This document shows positions 1 through 5,781 of a stretch of 5,887 nucleotides of DNA, one piece after another. Under the pieces are notes generated by a model, which had not been told where the DNA came from, searched no databases, and worked only from the letters and a program-made list of their open reading frames with translations. This DNA comes from Phenylobacterium aquaticum (lineage in GTDB: Bacteria > Pseudomonadota > Alphaproteobacteria > Caulobacterales > Caulobacteraceae): contig NZ_CANCLE010000205.1 of the NCBI RefSeq assembly GCF_947378715.1, positions 1 through 5,887 of the forward strand. The letters run 5' to 3'. The position numbers and the translations under genes are program-made. Numbering within the stretch: position 1 is the stretch's first letter; each line of letters begins with the position of its first letter.

Positions 1-2
1 CC

Positions 3-908
3 CTCGGCCGTACCGGATTGACCGTCTCGGAGATCGGGTTCGGCTGCGCCAGCTGGTGGGGGCAGGCGGCGTTTTCGGAGCGGGACGCCCAGGCCCTGGT
101 CGAGGCGGCCCTGGCCGGCGGGGTCACACTGTTCGACACCGCGCCCGGCTATTCGGGCGGCGGGGCCGAGCCGCGACTCGGTCGCGCACTGAAGGGCAGG
201 GACCTTTCGGGCCTGGTGATCGCCACCAAGGCCGGAACCCGGTTCGAAAATGGCCGGATCGTCCGCGACATGTCGCCTCAGGCCATCCGGACGAGCGTCG
301 AGCGCAGTCTGGAGCGGCTGGGTCTCACCTGCCTCCCGCTCCTCCAGCTCCACGGCCCCTCGGTCGCCGAGCTCGGGCCCGATCTGCTGGAGCCGCTTGC
401 CGACCTCAAGCGCCAGGGGCTGGCCACCGCGCTGGGCGTCACCAGCTTCGACCCCGCGGTCATTGACCACGCCACCGGCCGCGCCGAGATCGACGTGGTG
501 ATGGTCGACTACAATGTGCTGCGCCCCGAACGCGGCGCCCTGATCGCCCGGGCGGCGGCGGCCGGGAAGGGGGTGCTGGCCGGCATGCCGCTGGCCATGG
601 GCCACACCGGCGGCCAGGTCCTCAAGCTCGGGTCTCCCCGCGATATCTGGTACGCGCTCCGGGCGCTCAAGAACCACCGGGCCGAGATCGCGGCGGGCGC
701 GCGCTTTGGCTTCCTGCACCGGCGCGCCGACATGACCGGCGCCCAGGCTGCTCTGGCCTATGTGCTGGACAACCCCGACGTCGCCGCCGCCGTGGTGGGC
801 GCCACCCGCATGAGCCATCTCCAGGATAACCTCGCCGCCTCCGGTCTCGCCCTGCCGCCCGGCCTCGCCGCCGCCATCCGCGCGGCTCAGGACGCCAATC
901 CAAACTAA
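3..908 (+). CDS. Aldo/keto reductase, 5'-truncated by the window edge
   Basis: This is an NAD(P)H-dependent oxidoreductase with a TIM-barrel fold that interconverts carbonyls and alcohols in the cytoplasm. The frame is open from base 3 and begins LGRTGLTVSEIGFG, the typical second to fifteenth residues or so of this superfamily. The true start therefore lies just left of the window, and the TTG at 18 is not the start. The expected catalytic tetrad is visible: Asp (135-137) and Tyr (150-152) in FDTAPGY, Lys (228-230) in IATKAG, and His (351-353) in LQLHGPS. The C-terminal VVGATRMSHLQDN (from about 792) fits the cofactor phosphate-binding loop. About 301 residues are present, close to full length. 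It ends with TAA, 92 bases before the P450 start on the same strand. The substrate is unknown. Serving as the alcohol or ketone step between the two downstream oxygenases is an inference from position only. Confidence 0.92.
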   Translation, partial: LGRTGLTVSEIGFGCASWWGQAAFSERDAQALVEAALAGGVTLFDTAPGYSGGGAEPRLGRALKGRDLSGLVIATKAGTRFENGRIVRDMSPQAIRTSVERSLERLGLTCLPLLQLHGPSVAELGPDLLEPLADLKRQGLATALGVTSFDPAVIDHATGRAEIDVVMVDYNVLRPERGALIARAAAAGKGVLAGMPLAMGHTGGQVLKLGSPRDIWYALRALKNHRAEIAAGARFGFLHRRADMTGAQAALAYVLDNPDVAAAVVGATRMSHLQDNLAASGLALPPGLAAAIRAAQDANPN

Positions 909-962
909 GTTCGACGCCATTGCCGGCCCGGGCGGTTTGGGATTTGATCGTGGGTCAGAGAA

Positions 963-979
963 CGGGCGTGCCACGCCCG
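963..979. repeat. 17-bp inverted repeat upstream of the P450 gene (possible operator)
   Basis: CGGGCGTG and CACGCCCG form perfect 8-bp arms around a single central C. The repeat ends seven bases before the ribosome binding site of the P450 gene. A one-base loop is too tight for RNA, so an RNA form would have at most seven pairs with a three-base loop. It could be a binding site for a dimeric regulator or a leader hairpin. No regulator gene is in the window, and GC-rich DNA gives such repeats by chance fairly often. Confidence 0.4.
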
Positions 980-986
980 CGCAACC

Positions 987-993
987 GGGAGGA
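987..993 (+). promoter_or_regulatory. Ribosome binding site fixing the P450 start
   Basis: GGGAGGA lies seven bases before the ATG at 1001. It is a strong match to the anti-16S sequence and decides between the ATG at 1001, the upstream in-frame TTG at 920 and the later ATG at 1016. Confidence 0.8.
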
Positions 994-1000
994 CGGGCCT

Positions 1001-2260
1001 ATGGCTGACGGCGCCATGAAGCTGGCCGACGAGGCGCGGATGCGCGCCTATTCCATGCCGCTTGACGAGATGCATCCCGGCGATCCGGACCTGTTCCGCA
1101 CCAACACCCACTGGCCCTATTTCGAGCGCCTGCGCGCCGAGGCGCCGGTCCACTGGTGCAAGGACAGCGAGTTCGGCCCCTATTGGTCGGTGACCCGCTA
1201 CAACGACATCATGGCCGTCGACACCAATCACCAGGTGTTCTCGTCCGAGGCGGCGCTGGGCGGCATCACCATCCGCGACGCCCGGCCGGACCTGCGCCGT
1301 CCCAGCTTCATCGCCATGGACCCGCCCAAGCACGACGTGCAGCGCAAGACCGTCAGCCCGATCGTCTCGCCGACCAATCTGCACGTGATGGAGCCGATCA
1401 TCCGCGAGCGCGCGGCCAAGATCCTCGACGCCCTGCCGATCGGCGAGACCTTCGACTGGGTCGATCGGGTGTCGATCGAACTGACCACCCAGATGCTGGC
1501 CACCCTGTTCGACTTCCCGTTCGAGGAACGCCGCCGTCTGACCCGATGGTCCGACATCGCCACCTCGATCCCCATGCCCGGCGGGCTGGTGGAGACGGAA
1601 GAGGCCCGTCAGGCCGAGTTGATGGACTGCCTGGCCTGGTTCACGAAGCTGTGGAATGAGCGGGTCAATGAGCCGCCGCGCGGCGACCTGATCTCCATGC
1701 TGGCCCATGGCGAGGCCACCCGGAACATGACGCCCGACGAATATCTCGGCAACGTCATCCTGCTGATCGTCGGCGGCAACGACACCACCCGCAACTCGAT
1801 TTCCGGGGGGCTGCTGGCGCTCAACCAGCACCCGGAGGAATACGACAAGCTCCGCGCGAATCCCGACCTGATCCCCTCGATGGTGTCGGAGATCATCCGC
1901 TGGCAGACGCCGCTGGCCCACATGCGCCGCACCGCCACCGAGGACTACGAGTTGGCCGGCAAGACCATCAAGAAGGGCGACAAGGTGGTGATGTGGTACG
2001 TCTCGGGCAACCGCGACGACACGGTCATCGAGGCCCCGGACCGCTTCATCATCGACCGCGAGCGCCCGCGCCAGCACCTGTCCTTCGGCTTCGGCATCCA
2101 CCGCTGCGTCGGCAACCGCCTGGCGGAACTGCAGCTGCGCATCGTCTGGGAGGAGATCCTCAAGCGCTGGAGCAAGATCGAGGTGGTCGGCGAACCGCGC
2201 ATGGTCCGGTCGAGCTTCGTGAAGGGCTATGAGACCCTGCCCGTGAGGATCGTCGGATAG
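1001..2260 (+). CDS. cyp153: Cytochrome P450, CYP153 family alkane/alicyclic hydroxylase
   Basis: This is a soluble haem monooxygenase of 419 residues. Characterised CYP153A enzymes hydroxylate the terminal carbon of medium-chain alkanes and some cyclic hydrocarbons, using electrons from a ferredoxin and its reductase. All P450 signatures are present: the I-helix oxygen-activating motif GGNDTTR (258-264), the K-helix ExxR as EIIR (297-300), and the haem loop FGFGIHRCVG (362-371) with Cys369 as the iron ligand. Long stretches match CYP153A6 of Mycobacterium as I remember it, including FGPYWSVT, FIAMDPPKHDVQRKTVSPIV, HRVSIELTT-like and VMWYVSGNRD segments. The length also fits the family (about 420). 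There is no membrane anchor. Start 1001 is chosen for its strong Shine-Dalgarno; the upstream extension to 920 looks unlike protein. No ferredoxin or reductase gene lies beside it in the window. A Baeyer-Villiger monooxygenase follows after 90 bases. Family assignment is confident, but the exact substrate is not known. Confidence 0.95.
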   Translation: MADGAMKLADEARMRAYSMPLDEMHPGDPDLFRTNTHWPYFERLRAEAPVHWCKDSEFGPYWSVTRYNDIMAVDTNHQVFSSEAALGGITIRDARPDLRRPSFIAMDPPKHDVQRKTVSPIVSPTNLHVMEPIIRERAAKILDALPIGETFDWVDRVSIELTTQMLATLFDFPFEERRRLTRWSDIATSIPMPGGLVETEEARQAELMDCLAWFTKLWNERVNEPPRGDLISMLAHGEATRNMTPDEYLGNVILLIVGGNDTTRNSISGGLLALNQHPEEYDKLRANPDLIPSMVSEIIRWQTPLAHMRRTATEDYELAGKTIKKGDKVVMWYVSGNRDDTVIEAPDRFIIDRERPRQHLSFGFGIHRCVGNRLAELQLRIVWEEILKRWSKIEVVGEPRMVRSSFVKGYETLPVRIVG

Positions 2261-2288
2261 GCCTCACCTGACGCGACGTCGCCCTTTT

Positions 2289-2304
2289 CCTCCCCCTCGG
2301 GAGG
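2289..2304. repeat. Short inverted repeat after the P450 gene
   Basis: CCTCCC and GGGAGG form a 6-bp stem with a CCTC loop, 28 bases after the P450 stop. A 10-bp palindrome, GCGACGTCGC, lies just before it at 2273-2282. No T-run follows on either strand, so a standard intrinsic terminator is not supported. It may be a small copy of the C/G-rich hairpin type seen at 4295-4433, or a leader structure of the next gene. Confidence 0.35.
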
Positions 2305-2308
2305 CGTC

Positions 2309-2326
2309 ATGTTCTCCCCAGAACAT
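2309..2326. promoter_or_regulatory. 18-bp perfect palindrome upstream of the monooxygenase gene (candidate operator)
   Basis: ATGTTCT and AGAACAT are perfect 7-bp arms around CCCC. The palindrome lies in the gap between the P450 and Baeyer-Villiger genes and ends ten bases before the ribosome binding site. Its arms are less GC-rich than the surroundings, which makes chance less likely than for the other hairpins here. It could be an operator for a dimeric repressor (for example a TetR- or GntR-type protein) or an mRNA stem-loop controlling translation. The GTTC-N6-GAAC layout differs from the alphaproteobacterial LexA box, a direct repeat with 7-base spacing. Confidence 0.5.
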
Positions 2327-2336
2327 CGAGAAAATC

Positions 2337-2344
2337 AGGGCGGA
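2337..2344 (+). promoter_or_regulatory. Ribosome binding site fixing the monooxygenase start
   Basis: AGGGCGGA lies six bases before the ATG at 2351. This supports 2351 over the upstream in-frame ATG at 2309, which is itself the first base triplet of the palindrome and has no good ribosome binding site. Confidence 0.7.
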
Positions 2345-2350
2345 AACAAC

Positions 2351-4288
2351 ATGACGGCCAAGTCCGAGACCGTGGACCTCTCCCAGCTCGACGCCGCGCT
2401 GGAGAGCGCCCATCTGCCGGCGCTCTGCGCGGCCATGGTCCATCTGACCGGCGACAAGGCCTGGCTGCGGCCCGAATGGGCGCCGGCCTATGATCCTCTG
2501 GATCGCAACCAGATCGGTGTCTCAGCTGAGGAACAGGCCAGGCTGCGCGCCGCCGCCAAGGCCGCGATCATCGCCTATCTGACCGGCCAGGCGCCCATGG
2601 GCCCGGCCCCCAGCCCCGCCACCATCGAGCGGATGATCAGCTTCGTGGCCGGCGCCGAGATCCCCGAAGGCTATGGCGAGTTCCTCGCCGACGAACTGGC
2701 CATCGCCGGGACCAGCTCCAAGGACCCGCAATGGGAGGCCCCGATCCGCCAGGCGGCCGGCCAGAAGCTGAGGGTCCTTGTCGTGGGGGCCGGCATGTCC
2801 GGCCTGCTGGCCGGCATCCGGCTCAGCCAGGCCGGCGTGCCCTTCCAGATCGTCGAGAAGAACGCCGATGTCGGCGGCACCTGGCTGGAGAACACCTATC
2901 CGGGCTGTCGGGTCGACTCTTCCAACCACATGTATTCCTACTCCTTCGAGCCCAACCACTTCTGGCCGCAGCACTTCTCGACCCAGCCGGTGCTGCTCGA
3001 CTATTTCCGCGGCGTCGCCGACCGCTACAGCCTGAAGAAGCGCATTCGCTTCCAGACCAGCGTCGAGGAGATGGTCTGGGACCAGGCGCGCTCGGTCTGG
3101 AAGGTCACGCTGAACACCCCGATCGGGCCGGAGACCACCGAGGCCACGGCCGTCATCACCGCTGTGGGCCAGTTGAACCGCCCGCGCTTCCCCGACATCA
3201 AGGGCCGCGACAGCTTCAAGGGCGAGGCCTTCCACTCCGCCCAATGGCGCCACGACGTGGACCTGGCCGGCAAGCGGGTGGCGGTGATCGGCACCGGGGC
3301 CAGCGCCTTCCAATTCGTGCCGGAGATCGCGGACAAGGTGGCCAGCGTCACGGTCTTCCAGCGCACCCCGCCCTGGAGCCTGCCGGCCGAGCACTATCAC
3401 CAGGACGTGCCGGCCGGGATGAACTGGCTGCTCGAACACCTGCCCAACTATGACAAGTGGTATCGCTTCTTCCTGTTCTGGATGGCCACCGACGGCTTCC
3501 TGGCCGGGGTTCGCGCCGACCCCAGCTGGAACGGACCGCCGGACACGGTCGGGCCCGACAACGCCATGTTCAAGGAAATGCTGGCCATGGCCATCCGGGC
3601 CCAGGTCGAGGACCGCCCCGACCTGGCCGAGAAGGTGATCCCGAAATATCCGTTCGGCGGCAAGCGCGCCCTGCTCGACAACGGCGTCTGGCTGGAGGCG
3701 CTGAAACGCCCCAACGCCCAGCTGATCGACACCGCCATCACCGAGATCACGCCGACCGGCATCGTCACCTCTGACGGCCAGGCCCACGAATTCGACGTGA
3801 TCATTTACGGCACCGGCTTCCACGCCTCGAAATTCCTGTGGCCGATGAAGATCAAGGGCCGGGGCGGGGCCGACCTGCACGAGACCTGGGCCGGGGACCC
3901 CAAGGCCTATCTGGGCATGACCACGCCGGGTTTCCCGAACCTGTTCATGATCTACGGGCCCAACACCAATATCGTGGTCAATGGCTCGATCGTGTTCTTC
4001 TCGGAATGCAGCGTGCGCTACATCGTGGGCTGCCTGCGGCTGATGGCCGAGCGGGGCATAGCGGCGCTCGAGGTCAAGCGCGAGGTCACCGAGGCCTTCA
4101 ACGCCAGGATCGATGCGGGCAATGCGCTCATGGCCTGGGGCTCGCCCAATGTGAGCAGCTGGTACAAGACCGAGAACGGCCGCGTCAGCCAGAACTGGCC
4201 CTTCGCCCTGGTGGACTACTGGCGCGCGACGCTCGCGCCCGACCCCAAGGACTTCGCGCTGAAGTGGGCGGCGGAACCGGTGGTGTGA
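2351..4288 (+). CDS. Type I Baeyer-Villiger monooxygenase, HAPMO-like, with N-terminal extension
   Basis: This FAD- and NADPH-dependent enzyme of 645 residues would insert one oxygen atom next to a ketone carbonyl, giving an ester or lactone. The FAD Rossmann motif GAGMSG is at 146-151 and the NADPH motif GTGASA at 314-319. The fingerprint GGxWxxxxYPGxxxD is complete (175-189). The fingerprint FxGxxxHxxxW is also complete (289-299), but the next residue is Arg300 instead of the usual Pro or Asp. Arg338 in FQRTP matches the conserved active-site arginine of phenylacetone monooxygenase, and YGTGF (486-490) fits the C-terminal FAD-contact motif. The first 140 residues precede the flavin domain, as in 4-hydroxyacetophenone monooxygenase (about 640 residues). 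No signal peptide or membrane segment is seen. The gene follows the P450 on the same strand after 90 bases holding a palindrome, so it may be co-transcribed or separately controlled. The ketone it uses is unknown; aryl, cyclic and long-chain ketones are all possible. Confidence 0.93.
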   Translation: MTAKSETVDLSQLDAALESAHLPALCAAMVHLTGDKAWLRPEWAPAYDPLDRNQIGVSAEEQARLRAAAKAAIIAYLTGQAPMGPAPSPATIERMISFVAGAEIPEGYGEFLADELAIAGTSSKDPQWEAPIRQAAGQKLRVLVVGAGMSGLLAGIRLSQAGVPFQIVEKNADVGGTWLENTYPGCRVDSSNHMYSYSFEPNHFWPQHFSTQPVLLDYFRGVADRYSLKKRIRFQTSVEEMVWDQARSVWKVTLNTPIGPETTEATAVITAVGQLNRPRFPDIKGRDSFKGEAFHSAQWRHDVDLAGKRVAVIGTGASAFQFVPEIADKVASVTVFQRTPPWSLPAEHYHQDVPAGMNWLLEHLPNYDKWYRFFLFWMATDGFLAGVRADPSWNGPPDTVGPDNAMFKEMLAMAIRAQVEDRPDLAEKVIPKYPFGGKRALLDNGVWLEALKRPNAQLIDTAITEITPTGIVTSDGQAHEFDVIIYGTGFHASKFLWPMKIKGRGGADLHETWAGDPKAYLGMTTPGFPNLFMIYGPNTNIVVNGSIVFFSECSVRYIVGCLRLMAERGIAALEVKREVTEAFNARIDAGNALMAWGSPNVSSWYKTENGRVSQNWPFALVDYWRATLAPDPKDFALKWAAEPVV

Positions 4289-4294
4289 CGCTGA

Positions 4295-4433
4295 TCCCCT
4301 CCGGGGGAGCTGACTGCCATGCGGGCTGAGAGGGCCGGCCCGAAGGGACGGATCGGGGCTACCCGCCGCAACCGCCCTCTGCGAGGACGGCCCCCTCCGG
4401 CCCCTCCGGGTCCACCTCCCCCAGCGGGGGAGG
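4295..4433. repeat. GC-rich composite inverted repeat between genes
   Basis: The element starts seven bases after the monooxygenase stop. Its left end is a hairpin, TCCCC-TCCG-GGGGA (4295-4308). Its right end is a longer hairpin with 8-bp arms, CCTCCCCC-AGC-GGGGGAGG (4415-4433). Inside, GAGAGGGCC (4328-4336) pairs with GGCCCCCTC (4389-4397) at eight of nine positions, so the whole block can fold as one large structure. It resembles the C/G-block palindromic repeats that I recall being scattered between genes in Caulobacteraceae. It may also stop transcription from both sides, but no T-run follows either hairpin. I see no coding potential here. Confidence 0.55.
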
Positions 4434-4539
4434 AGCGATGCTGTTCATCGGCGCTCTCTTCAGTGGCCGCGCTCAAACGCCGCACGCGCCAGCGCCCACG
4501 ATCACTCGCGGCGCCAAGTCTCGGATTTTCAGGGAGAAG

Positions 4540-4616
<77 letters not shown>

Positions 4617-4646
4617 ATCTCTGCGTCGCGTCGCCGCGAGGGGCGT

Positions 4647-4675
4647 CTGATATGTCCCGGTCGGAATCGTGTCAA
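4647..4675 (-). promoter_or_regulatory. Promoter of tRNA-Asp
   Basis: On the minus strand a perfect -35 box TTGACA (4675-4670) is followed by a 17-base spacer and TATCAG (4652-4647), which matches TATAAT at four of six positions. Transcription would start near 4640, leaving a leader of roughly 24 bases for RNase P to remove. The bases after the -10 box are G/C-rich, as in stable-RNA promoters under stringent control; that control is inferred. Confidence 0.75.
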
Positions 4676-4798
4676 CGCCGGAGTTGCGAGAAGCGTCATT
4701 CGCGGCGTGTTTCTTGTGCGCGGCGTCGCCCGCGACCCGCTCTGGGGCGCTCGATAACAGGGTTACGCATTTAGGGCGCGACAGTGTGACACCGCCGT

Positions 4799-4827
4799 TT
4801 GAACCCTGCGCGATGCTGGTCTAGAAG
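4799..4827 (+). promoter_or_regulatory. Probable promoter of the nuo operon
   Basis: TTGAACC (4799-4805), then 14 bases, then TCTAGAAG (4820-4827). This fits the Caulobacter housekeeping consensus as I remember it (TTGaCgS, 10-14 bases, GCTANAWC) at most positions. It would give a leader of about 20 bases before nuoA. The rest of the spacer from 4676 to 4798 holds only small palindromes, such as GTCGC-CC-GCGAC at 4725-4736 and GTGT-G-ACAC at 4784-4792, and no gene. Confidence 0.5.
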
Positions 4828-4852
4828 GGCCCGCGACTCCTTCGAGGATTCC

Positions 4853-5230
4853 ATGAACGCCTTTCTCCTGCAGTACCTCCCGATCGTGATCTTCCTGGGG
4901 ATCTCGAGCGTCCTGGGGGTCGTTTTCATTCTGGCCTCCGCGCTGCTTGCCCCGCAGGCGCCGGACCCCGAGAAGCTCTCCTCGTATGAGTGCGGCTTCA
5001 ACGCCTTCGACGATGCGCGGATGAAGTTCGACGTCCGGTTCTATCTGGTCTCGATCCTGTTCATCATCTTCGACCTCGAAGTGGCCTTCCTGTTCCCGTG
5101 GGCGGTCTCGCTCATGAAGCTGCCGACCGCCGTCGCGCAGTTCTCGTTCTGGTCAATGATGTCCTTCCTGGGCGTCCTGACCGTCGGCTTCATCTACGAA
5201 TGGAAGAAGGGCGCGCTCGAATGGGAGTGA
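4853..5230 (+). CDS. nuoA: NADH-quinone oxidoreductase subunit A (complex I)
   Basis: This small inner-membrane subunit of complex I (mitochondrial ND3) sits at the junction of the membrane arm and the quinone-binding arm. The protein has 125 residues and three membrane helices, at about 9-32, 60-82 and 94-115. The loop carries the family motif SSYECGF with Cys47, the counterpart of the ND3 switch-loop cysteine. Helix 2 contains FDLEVAFLFPW with conserved acidic Asp74 and Glu76. The ATG at 4853 is preferred over the TTG at 4799, because GAGGA (4844-4848) lies four bases upstream, the first helix then begins where expected, and the TTG coincides with the proposed -35 box. The last ten bases overlap nuoB, which is typical of coupled translation in this operon. 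Confidence 0.97.
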   Translation: MNAFLLQYLPIVIFLGISSVLGVVFILASALLAPQAPDPEKLSSYECGFNAFDDARMKFDVRFYLVSILFIIFDLEVAFLFPWAVSLMKLPTAVAQFSFWSMMSFLGVLTVGFIYEWKKGALEWE

Positions 5231-5781
5231 TCGTTCCCGCGGGCTCCGCCGGTCGTTCGACCGTCGAGGGCTATGACCCGAAGCTGCACGACCCATTCTT
5301 CGACGGGGTCTCCCAGCAATTGGCGGACAAGGGCTTCATCACCGCTGCGGCCGACGACCTCATCACCTGGGCTCGCACGGGCTCCTTGATGTGGATGACC
5401 TTCGGTCTGGCCTGTTGCGCCGTCGAGATGATGCACGCCTCGATGCCGCGCTATGACCTGGAGCGGTATGGGTTCGCGCCCCGCGCGTCACCGCGCCAGT
5501 CCGACGTGATGATCGTCGCCGGCACGCTCTGCAACAAGATGGCCCCGGCCCTGCGCAAGGTCTACGACCAGATGCCGGAGCCCCGCTACGTCATCTCCAT
5601 GGGCAGCTGCGCCAACGGCGGCGGCTACTACCACTACAGCTACAGCGTCGTGCGCGGCTGCGACCGGATCGTGCCCGTCGATATCTACGTGCCGGGCTGT
5701 CCGCCCACCGCCGAGGCCCTGGTCTACGGCGTGCTGCAACTGCAGAAGAAGATCCGCCGCACGGGGACCATCGAGCGATGA
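5221..5781 (+). CDS. nuoB: NADH-quinone oxidoreductase subunit B (complex I, N2 cluster)
   Basis: This peripheral-arm subunit (mitochondrial PSST) holds the last iron-sulfur cluster, N2, which passes electrons to ubiquinone. All four cluster ligands are present: adjacent Cys65 and Cys66 in GLACCAVEMMH, Cys130 in GSCANGGG, and Cys160 in VPGCPP. The 186-residue length is normal for alphaproteobacterial NuoB. The start at 5221 overlaps the end of nuoA by ten bases, with AAGAAGG (5204-5210) as a likely ribosome binding site ten bases upstream inside nuoA. The stop overlaps the nuoC start in an ATGA. Nothing is unusual in the gene. Confidence 0.97.
   Translation: MGVIVPAGSAGRSTVEGYDPKLHDPFFDGVSQQLADKGFITAAADDLITWARTGSLMWMTFGLACCAVEMMHASMPRYDLERYGFAPRASPRQSDVMIVAGTLCNKMAPALRKVYDQMPEPRYVISMGSCANGGGYYHYSYSVVRGCDRIVPVDIYVPGCPPTAEALVYGVLQLQKKIRRTGTIER

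Noticed and set aside
920..1000. Upstream TTG start for the P450
   Set aside because: The extra 27 residues look unlike CYP153 N-termini, would cover the inverted repeat and the ribosome binding site, and have no good Shine-Dalgarno of their own.
944..1000. A sigma-70 type promoter upstream of the P450
   Set aside because: TTGATC at 944-949 could be a -35 box, but no acceptable -10 box is found at a suitable distance, so I do not list it.
905..2101. Open frame of 398 codons on the minus strand
   Set aside because: It is antisense to the P450, whose frame has every family motif. The minus frame is rich in Arg, Gly, Val, His and Asp repeats typical of a GC-rich shadow and shows no domain.
2289..2304. 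Intrinsic terminator after the P450 gene
   Set aside because: The stem is only six pairs and no T-run follows on either strand. The same lack of a T-run applies to the hairpins at 4295-4308 and 4415-4433.
2309..2326. LexA (SOS) box
   Set aside because: Alphaproteobacterial LexA sites are direct repeats GTTC-N7-GTTC. Here the arms are inverted with a 6-base spacing between GTTC and GAAC.
2522..3880. Open frame of 452 codons on the minus strand
   Set aside because: It is antisense to the Baeyer-Villiger monooxygenase, with low-complexity GC-driven composition and no recognisable motif.
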